Shown here: in pieces, positions 6,239 through 10,188 of the stretch | Numbering within the stretch: the stretch's first letter is position 1 | How the letters are laid out: every line of letters begins with the position of its first letter | From: Thermoleophilia bacterium | GTDB taxonomy: Bacteria > Actinomycetota > Thermoleophilia > Gaiellales > JAICJC01 | NCBI GenBank assembly: GCA_025928435.1 | Contig: JAICJM010000146.1 | Location: 1 to 10,188 of the forward strand | Direction of reading: 5' to 3' | DNA length: 10,188 nucleotides | Position numbers and translations under genes: made by a program | The notes under the pieces: model-generated | Database searches by the model: none | Told to the model about the DNA's origin: nothing | What the model saw: only the letters and a program-made list of their open reading frames with translations

Positions 6239-6606
6239 GGGGCCAGCTTCGGCGCCGGCCGATCGGCCAGGCGCTCGAGCCCGGACCAGTCGGCGCGCAC
6301 CGGCGTGAAGGACTCGACGGCCAGCGCGCCTTCCGACCCCGCGGTCACCTCGTGCGGCGTGTCGCTCAGGATGCGCCAGGTGTCCCCGGGGACGAGGTCG
6401 CGGGTCTCGTCGGCGACCCGGAACCGCATCGTCCCGCGGATCAGGACGCCGAGCTGCTCGTTGTCGTGGCGGTGCTCCGGCACCGTGCCGTTCGGCTCCA
6501 GGTCCACGATCGCAAGCGTCGTCCGCTCGCCCTCGACGGCCTGCGCCGTGACCCCTTCCCAGATGCGCAGGTGCTCGTGCCGGTCGATGCCGCCGAAGGC
6601 GCTCAC
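6235..6606 (-). CDS. Single-domain cupin protein
   Basis: This 123-residue protein begins MSAFGGIDRHEHLRIWEG. It carries cupin motif 1 as VPEHRHDNEQLGVLIRG (42-58), with His45, His47 and a Glu/Gln pair, and motif 2 as LVPGDTWRILSDTPHEVTAG (71-90), with His85. A bound metal is likely. The open frame continues upstream, but GTG 6606 is chosen because homology begins there and a TAGAGT -10 box lies seven bases upstream. Codons before it would be Arg/Ala-rich, as expected of non-coding GC-rich DNA. It is first in a two-gene unit with the VOC protein. Proteins of this type are often sensors or small-molecule dioxygenases; no substrate can be named. Confidence 0.8.
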   Translation of the reverse strand: MSAFGGIDRHEHLRIWEGVTAQAVEGERTTLAIVDLEPNGTVPEHRHDNEQLGVLIRGTMRFRVADETRDLVPGDTWRILSDTPHEVTAGSEGALAVESFTPVRADWSGLERLADRPAPKLAP

Positions 6607-6613
6607 GGGCGTG

Positions 6614-6619
6614 ACTCTA
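6614..6619 (-). promoter_or_regulatory. -10 box (TAGAGT) for the cupin-VOC unit
   Basis: On the minus strand TAGAGT ends seven bases before GTG 6606, with no Shine-Dalgarno sequence, consistent with a leaderless transcript. It lies back to back with TACCAT at 6637-6642, so the gap holds two divergent -10 boxes only 17 bases apart. Confidence 0.45.
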
Positions 6620-6636
6620 CCGTGCCGCCGACGTCG

Positions 6637-6642
6637 TACCAT
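6637..6642 (+). promoter_or_regulatory. -10 box (TACCAT) before the GFA gene remnant
   Basis: TACCAT fits TANNNT and ends six bases before ATG 6649. The promoter and start codon of the GFA gene are therefore intact although the gene body is lost, and the scar ORF may still be transcribed. Confidence 0.45.
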
Positions 6643-6648
6643 GTCCCC

Positions 6649-6718
6649 ATGGCGACGCGCGAGGCGGCGTGCAGTTGCGGTCAGCTGAGGGTGACGGTCG
6701 ACGGGGAGCCGATCGAGC
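6649..6718 (+). pseudogene. 5' fragment of a GFA family gene
   Basis: ATG 6649 starts MATREAACSCGQLRVTVDGE, the first zinc-ligand strand (C-x-C-G) of glutathione-dependent formaldehyde-activating-like (GFA) proteins. The usual next segment, with CHC-x-x-CQ-x-x-TGS, is absent. After about 23 residues the homology stops and a TPR gene end follows in another frame. Only the 5' end of the gene remains, so it cannot make a working enzyme. The homologous part ends between about 6710 and 6720. A complete but different GFA gene lies at 8358-8747. Confidence 0.65.
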
Positions 6719-6885
6719 CTCGCCGACCGCAGCGCCGCCGCGCTGGAGCATCTGCGGCAGGCGATCGCGATCGCGCCCGATCCGCTGCGCGGCATGGCCG
6801 CCGAGGACACTGACCTCGACGCGATCCGGGCCGACCCGGGTTCCAGGGGCTGGTCGGCTACCTCAGGCCGCCCACGGCGGCGTGA
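6713..6885 (+). pseudogene. 3' fragment of a TPR-repeat gene, with a frameshift
   Basis: Frame two of this stretch reads SLADRSAAALEHLRQAIAIA, a TPR helix pair. It then gives MAAEDTDLDAIRADPG, and, after one added G in the run at 6838-6840, FQGLVGYLRPPTAA to the stop 6883-6885. 'AxEDxDLDxIRxDPxFxxLVG' is the common C-terminal end of bacterial TPR proteins. No start codon or promoter of its own is visible; the fragment is fused out of frame to the GFA start. The last 23 bases overlap the 3' end of the convergent cupin gene. TPR assignment rests on one repeat and the tail pattern. Confidence 0.6.
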
Positions 6886-7170
6886 ACGGCTCGCCGTCTC
6901 CGATCACGCCCTGGCCGCCGACCGGCAGGCACACGATCGCCTCCAGCGAGTCGGCGCCGGCCTCGAGCGAGAGCTCGACCCCCGCCGGCAGGACGAGCGT
7001 CGATCCGGCGGCCAGCGGCTGCGGCGGGCCGTCGAGCGAGGCCGTCGCGGAGCCGGCGAGCACGACGAAGATCTCCTCGCGCGTGACCCGGTGGGGCACG
7101 CCGGGGGTGCCGGGCTCCAGCCGCAGCCGCCAGACGCTCGTCTCCTGGGAGCCGACCGAGGGGCGGGCAT
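6863..7170 (-). pseudogene. Cupin protein with a -1 frameshift near the start
   Basis: ATG 7170 has a strong ribosome site (GGAGG, ending five bases upstream) but loses frame after four codons (MPAP). One extra base in the G-run at 7160-7163 gives MPAPSVGSQETSVWRLRLEP, then GVPHRVTREEIFVVLAGSAT (about 25-44) and a second barrel half ending EPFTPPWAA, about 102 residues in all. This is a small cupin of the 'H-x-x-x-EE-x-F-x-VL-x-G' type. It has one His where two are usual and no His in motif 2, so metal binding is doubtful. Without the repair the longest in-frame product starts at GTG 7099 and lacks the first strand. It is divergent from the marR-type gene and shares its operator region, so it is the likely regulatory target. 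Confidence 0.7.
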
Positions 7171-7226
7171 GTCAACCTCCGGTAGTAAACTCAGGTTGAC
7201 GACTAGGATAGTCAATCAAGGTTGAC
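7171..7226. promoter_or_regulatory. Shared operator with four GTCAA/TTGAC half-sites
   Basis: Between the divergent cupin and MarR genes there are four half-sites of alternating direction: GTCAACCT (7171-7178), AGGTTGAC (7193-7200), GTCAATC (7211-7217) and AGGTTGAC (7219-7226). The first and second form an eight-base perfect inverted repeat. The third and fourth form GTCAATCAAGGTTGAC, a 16-bp near-palindrome (one mismatched pair) of the size MarR dimers bind. TAGGAT (7204-7209) is a plausible -10 for the MarR gene, so the 16-bp site would cover its transcription start. The leftmost half-site touches the cupin start and ribosome site. Autoregulation is inferred. Confidence 0.6.
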
Positions 7227-7227
7227 G

Positions 7228-7698
7228 ATGCAACTCGACCCTCGCACCGACTTCGGCCTGCTGCTCGCCCAGGCGTTCAACAGGTACATCGAGCACCTGC
7301 ACCGCGAGCTCGCCGCCCGCGGCTTCTCCGATCTGCGGCCGACGTTCGGGCTGGCGCTCCGGGCGCTGCACGAGCGGCCGCGCCCGCTGACCGATCTCGC
7401 GCGCGAGCTGGGCGTGACCAAGCAGGCCGCCGCGAAGGTGGTGGGGGAGCTCGAGGCGCGGTCGCTGATCGAGCGGGAGCCCTCGCCGGCTGACGGCCGC
7501 TCGACGCTCCTGCGGCTCAGCCCGCGCGGCCAGGCGCTCGTCGCCGCCGCGATCCGGATCGGCAACGCGGTCGAGCGCGACCTGGCCCGCGATCTCGGCG
7601 ACGACGCTGCGGCGCACCTCCGCGCCGGGCTGGAGCGGCTGGCCTACGACCCGCCGTGGCCCGACGGGCCGCCCGCGCGCGCCCGCCGCGTCTGGTGA
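7228..7698 (+). CDS. MarR family transcriptional regulator
   Basis: This 156-residue protein has the MarR winged-helix layout. An N-terminal dimer helix (FGLLLAQAFNRYIEHLHREL, 9-28) is followed by PLTDLARELGVTKQAAAKVV (53-72) as the helix-turn-helix. The wing is IEREPSPADGRSTLLRLSPRG (81-101), with the DGR-x-x-x-L-x-LS-x-x-G signature, and a C-terminal helix completes the dimer region. ATG 7228 is preferred over TTG 7222: AAGG lies a few bases before the ATG, and the TTG is part of the operator. MarR proteins usually repress their own gene and a divergent one until a small molecule binds. Here the target would be the cupin at 6863-7170. The last 55 bases overlap the convergent kinase gene. 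Confidence 0.88.
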   Translation: MQLDPRTDFGLLLAQAFNRYIEHLHRELAARGFSDLRPTFGLALRALHERPRPLTDLARELGVTKQAAAKVVGELEARSLIEREPSPADGRSTLLRLSPRGQALVAAAIRIGNAVERDLARDLGDDAAAHLRAGLERLAYDPPWPDGPPARARRVW

Positions 7699-8174
7699 CC
7701 GGGCTCACGGACGAGCGCCTCGAGCCGATCGGCGACCTCGGCCACCGGCGCCCGCGTGTCGATCTCGACGCCGGCACCGGCGCGCAGGAGCGGCTCGACC
7801 TCACGCAGGTCGCGAAGGATCGCCCGCCGCTCGACGTCGTCCTTGCCGAAGTTGTTCGTCCTCCGCGTCGCGAGGCGGTCGAGCATGACGTCCTCGGGCG
7901 CGCTCAGGAGCACGATGGCGTCGAACCGGGGATAGAAGCTGCCCTGGTTCGCCACGCAGCCTGCCAGGAAGAGCGGGCGGCCGGCGTGCTCGTCGAGCAG
8001 CCTCGCGATGCGCGCCTCGTCCCACAGCGGCTCCGTCGAGCCGTCGGCCTGCGGGACCTCGATGATCCAGCCGCCCTCGTCGGTGTCGACGGCCGCGTGG
8101 CCGCGGCGGGCGAGCTCCGCGAGCACCGTCGACTTGCCGGTCCCCGACATGCCGGTGACGAGGACGGCCGTCAC
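7644..8174 (-). CDS. P-loop NTPase, small-molecule-kinase-like
   Basis: The 176-residue protein opens with a Walker A loop, VLVTGMSGTGKSTVLAELA (4-22), with Lys14 in place. It continues with an acidic turn after strand two (AAVDTDEGGWI), as in nucleotide and shikimate-type kinases. Next come RPLFLAGCVANQGSFYPRFD and the strand IVLLSAPEDVMLDRLATRRT, followed by NNFGKDDVERRAIL, a lid-like region rich in Arg/Lys. The end is a helix, VADRLEALV. This is a one-domain AAA-type or adenylate/shikimate-kinase-like fold; the phosphate acceptor is not known. GTG 8174 overlaps the stop of the CPCC gene (GTGA) and lies directly before the P-loop strand, which fixes the start. Its 3' end runs 55 bases into the convergent marR-type gene, a long overlap. 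The Arg/Gly-rich tail may be a read-through extension. Confidence 0.8.
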   Translation of the reverse strand: MTAVLVTGMSGTGKSTVLAELARRGHAAVDTDEGGWIIEVPQADGSTEPLWDEARIARLLDEHAGRPLFLAGCVANQGSFYPRFDAIVLLSAPEDVMLDRLATRRTNNFGKDDVERRAILRDLREVEPLLRAGAGVEIDTRAPVAEVADRLEALVREPGHQTRRARAGGPSGHGGS

Positions 8175-8344
8175 ACCGCCGACCCCGGCCGCACGAGCCC
8201 GGTCTCGTGGGCCAGCACCACCGCGGTGCCATGAGCGTCGACGGTGTCGTCCTGCCAGAAACACACGGGGCCGATCTCGTCGCTCCCCGGAGGGGCGGGG
8301 AGCGTCAGGAACCCGCAGCACGGACATGGGAAGCGCGGAGACAT
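8171..8344 (-). CDS. Small CPCC-type cysteine-rich protein
   Basis: This 57-residue ORF, MSPRFPCPCCGFLTLPAP then IGPVCFWQDD, matches the start of CPCC-domain proteins (PCPCCG-x-x-TL followed some 15 residues on by CPVCFWEDD). Cys7, Cys9, Cys10 and Cys28 are present; the usual Cys before PVCFW is Gly. A zinc ribbon-like site is expected, though the missing Cys may weaken it. The second half (HGTAVVLAHETGLVRPGSAV) does not follow the typical 'GGAN..SL.EAR' tail. ATG 8344 lies 13 bases after the GFA stop with AGG nearby, and the stop overlaps the kinase start by four bases. The gene therefore sits in the middle of the operon. Function is unknown. Confidence 0.6.
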   Translation of the reverse strand: MSPRFPCPCCGFLTLPAPPGSDEIGPVCFWQDDTVDAHGTAVVLAHETGLVRPGSAV

Positions 8345-8357
8345 CCGACCTGCGCGG

Positions 8358-8747
8358 CTACTCCAGCTCCAGCGACTGCGGCAGGTCGTCGGTGATGTCG
8401 AACCAGGGCGCCTTGGATCCGACGTAGATGTGCTCGGTGGGGCGGATGCGGGGGGCGTCCACGAGCGACCCCATCGCGACGTGCACGTACGCGCCGTCGC
8501 GGACGACGGAGAAGAGCAGGGAGCCGCACACCCCGCAGCGCGTGTGGTTGCCGTCCGGCTCTCCGTAGATCAGGAGCGAGTCGGCGCCGTGCGTGACCTC
8601 GAGCTTCTCCCGCTCGATCCCGGCGAGCGCCTTGAACGCCGAGCCGGTCGCCGCACGGCAGCGCGAGCAGTGGCAGTTGAACGAGTACAGGAACGCATCC
8701 GGGACGCGGTACCGCACCGCGCCGCACTCGCAGGCTCCCGCGAGCAT
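8358..8747 (-). CDS. GFA family protein (glutathione-dependent formaldehyde-activating-like)
   Basis: This 129-residue zinc protein has all the ligands of the family: CECG (Cys7, Cys9), NCHCSRC (Cys25, Cys27, Cys30) and RCGVCGS (Cys71, Cys74). The usual TGSAF follows the second group, and HIYVGSKAPWFDITDDLPQ (106-124) is the family's C-terminal signature. Founders of the family help glutathione react with formaldehyde, but most members, including this type, have no proven substrate. ATG 8747 is chosen because the first Cys strand follows at once. An upstream start at 8816 would add a Pro/Arg-rich stretch overlapping the DUF4188 gene. It sits 28 bases after the DUF4188 stop and 13 before the CPCC gene, inside a four-gene minus-strand run. 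Confidence 0.87.
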   Translation of the reverse strand: MLAGACECGAVRYRVPDAFLYSFNCHCSRCRAATGSAFKALAGIEREKLEVTHGADSLLIYGEPDGNHTRCGVCGSLLFSVVRDGAYVHVAMGSLVDAPRIRPTEHIYVGSKAPWFDITDDLPQSLELE

Positions 8748-8775
8748 CGACCGCGGGCTCGGTTCGGGCCGGCGC

Positions 8776-9261
8776 TCAGACGGACGCACCGGCTCCCGAA
8801 CGATCGGCGTCGGCACGTCCGAGCGCGCCGAGCATCGGACCTGTCGCGTGTCGGGTGGGGGCGATCCGCGCGAGCCCGACGCCGGGCTCCACGTCGACGA
8901 AGATCGATTCGAACCCGCCCCGCCGGAAGTAGGTCTCGTGCCAGAAGGATGTGCCGCCCCGATCTCGCAGGTAGTCGGTCCACCATCGCTTGTGGGGCAG
9001 CGTCTTCGTCCAGGCCTGGAGCGATTCGAAATCGCGCCAGTACTGGCGCATGCCGGTGTGCACCGGGTCGTCGCCGTAGACGAGCCGCTCGTGCAACAGC
9101 AGCCCGTCCGGCTGCTCCTCGACCGTGGCGTCGATCTGCGGCCGCAGAGCCTTGAGGGTCTCGAGTCCTCGCGGTTCCTCGACCCGCATGCCCAGGTAGA
9201 TCACCACGAGATCCGGATACGCGGACAGGTCGACGGTCTTCCGGTCGGGTGCCTCAGCCAT
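8776..9261 (-). CDS. DUF4188 (monooxygenase-like) family protein
   Basis: The 161-residue protein matches DUF4188: VVIYLGMRVEEPRGLETLKAL (19-39), then GMRQYWRDFESLQAWTKTLPHKRWW (70-94). It ends with GTSFWHETYFRRGGFESIFVDVEPGVGLARI (103-133), where the 'WHE-x-Y-x-x-x-G-x-E-x-I-x-x-x-x-P-x-GL' pattern is plain. It is probably a dimeric alpha/beta ferredoxin-like fold; databases often call it monooxygenase-like, but no reaction is established. ATG 9261 is chosen because AAGGAGG lies eight bases upstream, while GTG 9267 in frame would be too close to that site. It is the first gene of the run that continues with the GFA, CPCC and kinase genes. Confidence 0.82.
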   Translation of the reverse strand: MAEAPDRKTVDLSAYPDLVVIYLGMRVEEPRGLETLKALRPQIDATVEEQPDGLLLHERLVYGDDPVHTGMRQYWRDFESLQAWTKTLPHKRWWTDYLRDRGGTSFWHETYFRRGGFESIFVDVEPGVGLARIAPTRHATGPMLGALGRADADRSGAGASV

Positions 9262-9457
9262 GGCCACATCCTCCTTCGATCAGGTGGCTGCCGACATTAA
9301 CCGACTGACGCATCGCCCGCCCGGCCCGCCGTTACTTCCGCCCGATGATCTCCACGCGGTGGTCGTCAAGGAACAGTACGCCGACGGATCGACGCGTTGG
9401 GGCGCCATGCCGCGGCTGTCCTGCGAGGTGTTCGAGCCGTACAATCGCGCCGTATGA
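9260..9457 (+). CDS. Doubtful small ORF upstream of the membrane protein gene
   Basis: This 65-codon frame (MATSSFDQVAADINRL to CEVFEPYNRAV) has a mixed composition with Lys, Glu, Tyr, Trp and Asn, unlike the Arg/Ala/Pro-rich shadow frames around it. Its stop overlaps the next start (ATGA, 9454-9457). Against it, its ATG shares the CCATGG of the divergent DUF4188 start, it has no ribosome site, and it covers the DUF4188 leader in antisense. No family was recognised. It may be a remnant of a longer gene or simply non-coding. Confidence 0.25.
   Translation: MATSSFDQVAADINRLTHRPPGPPLLPPDDLHAVVVKEQYADGSTRWGAMPRLSCEVFEPYNRAV
9270..9299 (-). promoter_or_regulatory. Promoter -10 and strong ribosome site of the DUF4188 operon
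   Basis: On the minus strand TAATGT (9299-9294) is a TANNNT -10 box. AAGGAGG (9276-9270) is a near-perfect Shine-Dalgarno sequence eight bases before ATG 9261. This gives a leadered mRNA of about 25 bases, unlike the leaderless genes elsewhere in the window. Confidence 0.5.
9440..9445 (+). promoter_or_regulatory. -10 box (TACAAT) for the membrane protein gene
   Basis: TACAAT is the best -10 match in the window, one base from TATAAT. It ends eight bases before ATG 9454. TGTCCT (9417-9422), 17 bases upstream, is a weak -35. There is no Shine-Dalgarno sequence, so a leaderless message is likely. Confidence 0.5.
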
Positions 9458-9972
9458 GGGGCGCGGTCTACGTGATCGGCGGTCTCGCCATCATCGCATT
9501 CTTCGTCGTGCGGCAGCGGCGCAGTGAGCGATTCGAGCAGCGCTCGCTGTTCATTCCAGCTGGGCTCGCCGTCTACGGCCTCGTGTTGCTCGACCACACG
9601 ACGCGCCGGGATCCGTTCACCGCCTCGTCGGGCCTACTGCTGTCGTTGAGCGCTGTTGCGTCGATTTGCTTCGGAATATTCCGAGGGCGAACGATCGAGC
9701 TGGTTGTTCGCGAAGGAGAGCTCTGGGAGCGTGCGACCTGGGCCAATCTGGGCATTGGCTGGGGCGGATTGCTCCTCGTCCGCCTCGCCCTGATCGGCAC
9801 CGCCGCGGCTGTGGGCGCCACCCTCGCCGCGTCGCCGACCTCGATCCCGCTGATGCTCGCCATCACGCTTGCCGCTCAGATGCTTGTCGTTGGCGAGCGG
9901 GCCAAGAGCAGCGGCGCTGTCATCGCGCCGTCGAGGCGCGAGCGCCGGCGGGCTCGGCGTCGTCGGAGCTAA
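9454..9972 (+). CDS. Small integral membrane protein, DUF1453/CcdC-like
   Basis: This 172-residue protein has about five hydrophobic helices: VYVIGGLAIIAFFVV (5-19), FIPAGLAVYGLVLL (33-46), GLLLSLSAVASICFGIF (59-75), IGWGGLLLVRLALIGTAAAV (about 102-121) and IPLMLAITLAAQMLVV (about 131-146). A short basic tail (RRERRRARRRRS) follows. FRGRTIELVVREGELWERATW, between helices three and four, recalls the 'RGRT..l..d.g.lw.rgtw' loop of DUF1453/CcdC-like membrane proteins. Positive residues around helix ends suggest an inserted plasma-membrane protein, with the basic tail probably inside. The start is fixed by the -10 box just upstream; longer in-frame starts would add a hydrophilic Arg-rich head. 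It is somewhat less GC-rich than its neighbours to the eye. Function unknown. Confidence 0.65.
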   Translation: MRGAVYVIGGLAIIAFFVVRQRRSERFEQRSLFIPAGLAVYGLVLLDHTTRRDPFTASSGLLLSLSAVASICFGIFRGRTIELVVREGELWERATWANLGIGWGGLLLVRLALIGTAAAVGATLAASPTSIPLMLAITLAAQMLVVGERAKSSGAVIAPSRRERRRARRRRS

Positions 9973-9973
9973 T

Positions 9974-10027
9974 TCAGCCTCGTTCGATCAACTCAACACG
10001 GTAGTCGTCGGGGTATCGAATCGGATT
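9974..10027 (-). pseudogene. C-terminal remnant of a VOC family gene
   Basis: On the minus strand, just before the stop 9976-9974, the frame reads NPIRYPDDYRVELIERG. This is the ending typical of glyoxalase/dioxygenase-type VOC proteins ('F-x-DPDGY-x-x-ELIER'). Upstream of it the frame no longer looks like the family and runs towards the IS element. Only about 15 residues survive, so the rest of the gene was probably displaced by the insertion. It is convergent with the membrane protein gene, one base from its stop. Confidence 0.5.
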
Positions 10028-10049
10028 TGCAGAAGACTGGTCATCCTGG

Positions 10050-10188
10050 TGTCGGGCCCCCCGTAGATCGGTCCGGTTGCTGTGCGAGTGTCCCTGGGGT
10101 TTTGGGAGTGACTTTGCGAGTGATCGGAGGCGTGCATGACGGCTGCTGGGAGTAGGCGGAAGCGGTATTCGCCGGAGCAGATCGTGGC
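10050..10188 (+). mobile_element. Left end of an IS3-family insertion sequence (partial)
   Basis: An IS3-type OrfA starts at 10136, so the element's left end must lie shortly upstream. The best guess is TG at 10050-10051 (TGTCGGGCCCCCC), since IS3-family ends begin with TG. TG at 10081 is an alternative. A GC-rich end followed by a short untranslated leader is usual. The right end and the target duplication lie beyond the window, so the boundary cannot be confirmed here. Confidence 0.5.
10136..10188 (+). CDS. IS3-family transposase OrfA, N-terminal part
   Basis: The first 17 residues, MTAAGSRRKRYSPEQIV, match the start of IS3-family OrfA proteins (RRKRYSPEQIV-x-KLREA), the helix-turn-helix part of the transposase. 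OrfA normally joins OrfB by programmed -1 frameshifting to make the full enzyme; that part is outside the window. GGAGG at 10126-10130, five bases before the ATG, is a good ribosome site and fixes the start. The frame is open to the last base. Confidence 0.78.
   Translation, partial: MTAAGSRRKRYSPEQIV

Noticed and set aside
5807..6688. 293-codon plus-strand ORF across the VOC and cupin genes
   Set aside because: VOC and cupin motifs are clear on the minus strand; this frame is their shadow.
7656..8234. 192-codon plus-strand ORF antisense to the kinase gene
   Set aside because: The Walker A motif and coupled overlap with the CPCC gene support the minus strand.
8244..9155. 303-codon plus-strand ORF
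   Set aside because: Very Arg-rich, antisense to three recognised genes, no motif.
8593..9300. 235-codon plus-strand ORF antisense to the GFA and DUF4188 genes
   Set aside because: Both minus-strand genes have clear family motifs; the antisense frame has none.
10083..10121. Direct repeat of TGCGAGTG (two copies) before OrfA
   Set aside because: An eight-base repeat is too short to assign a role; it may simply belong to the IS end.
1..10188. A new defence, toxin-antitoxin, CRISPR or biosynthetic system
   Set aside because: No nuclease, toxin, repeat-spacer array, modular synthase or phage gene was found; all recognised genes are ordinary accessory enzymes, regulators or transporters.

Overview
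The window is a very GC-rich, gene-dense stretch of bacterial chromosome. The GTG-rich starts, four-base start/stop overlaps, TANNNT -10 boxes placed just upstream of start codons, and the protein families (MSMEG_1061/DR2398-type PPOX flavoprotein, GFA proteins, VOC proteins, single-domain cupins, DUF3303, DUF4188) suggest an Actinomycetota member. A soil lineage such as Thermoleophilia is possible, but that finer placement is a guess. No rRNA, tRNA, CRISPR array or phage structure was seen.

Layout. 1-153: end of a protein with a HisKA-like helix. 150-888 (minus): DUF3303 protein then a frameshifted GNAT acetyltransferase. 1046-1654 (plus): PPOX flavoprotein. 1656-3333 (minus): secreted GH18 chitinase-like protein (frameshifted) coupled to a PAPS-type sulfotransferase. 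3397-5794 (plus): a DtxR/IdeR-like metal box, a ZIP metal transporter, a cupin and an M24 Xaa-Pro-type peptidase. 5801-6606 (minus): cupin then VOC protein. 6649-6885 (plus): a chimeric scar joining the first codons of a GFA gene to the last codons of a TPR gene. 6863-7698: a frameshifted cupin and a MarR regulator, divergent, around an array of GTCAA/TTGAC half-sites. 7644-9261 (minus): operon of DUF4188 protein, GFA protein, a 57-residue CPCC cysteine-rich protein and a P-loop kinase-like protein. 9454-9972 (plus): small membrane protein. 9974 to the end: the last codons of a VOC gene, apparently cut by an IS3-family element whose OrfA starts at 10136.

The genes are mostly short accessory enzymes and stress or metal functions in two- to four-gene operons, not one pathway. 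The best regulatory stories are metal control of the ZIP-cupin-M24 unit and MarR control of the divergent cupin. No clear previously undescribed multi-gene system is visible. The most striking pattern is that four reading frames are each broken by what looks like one missing G/C in a short homopolymer run. This points either to systematic sequencing error or to shared decay, and the affected genes should be read with that in mind.
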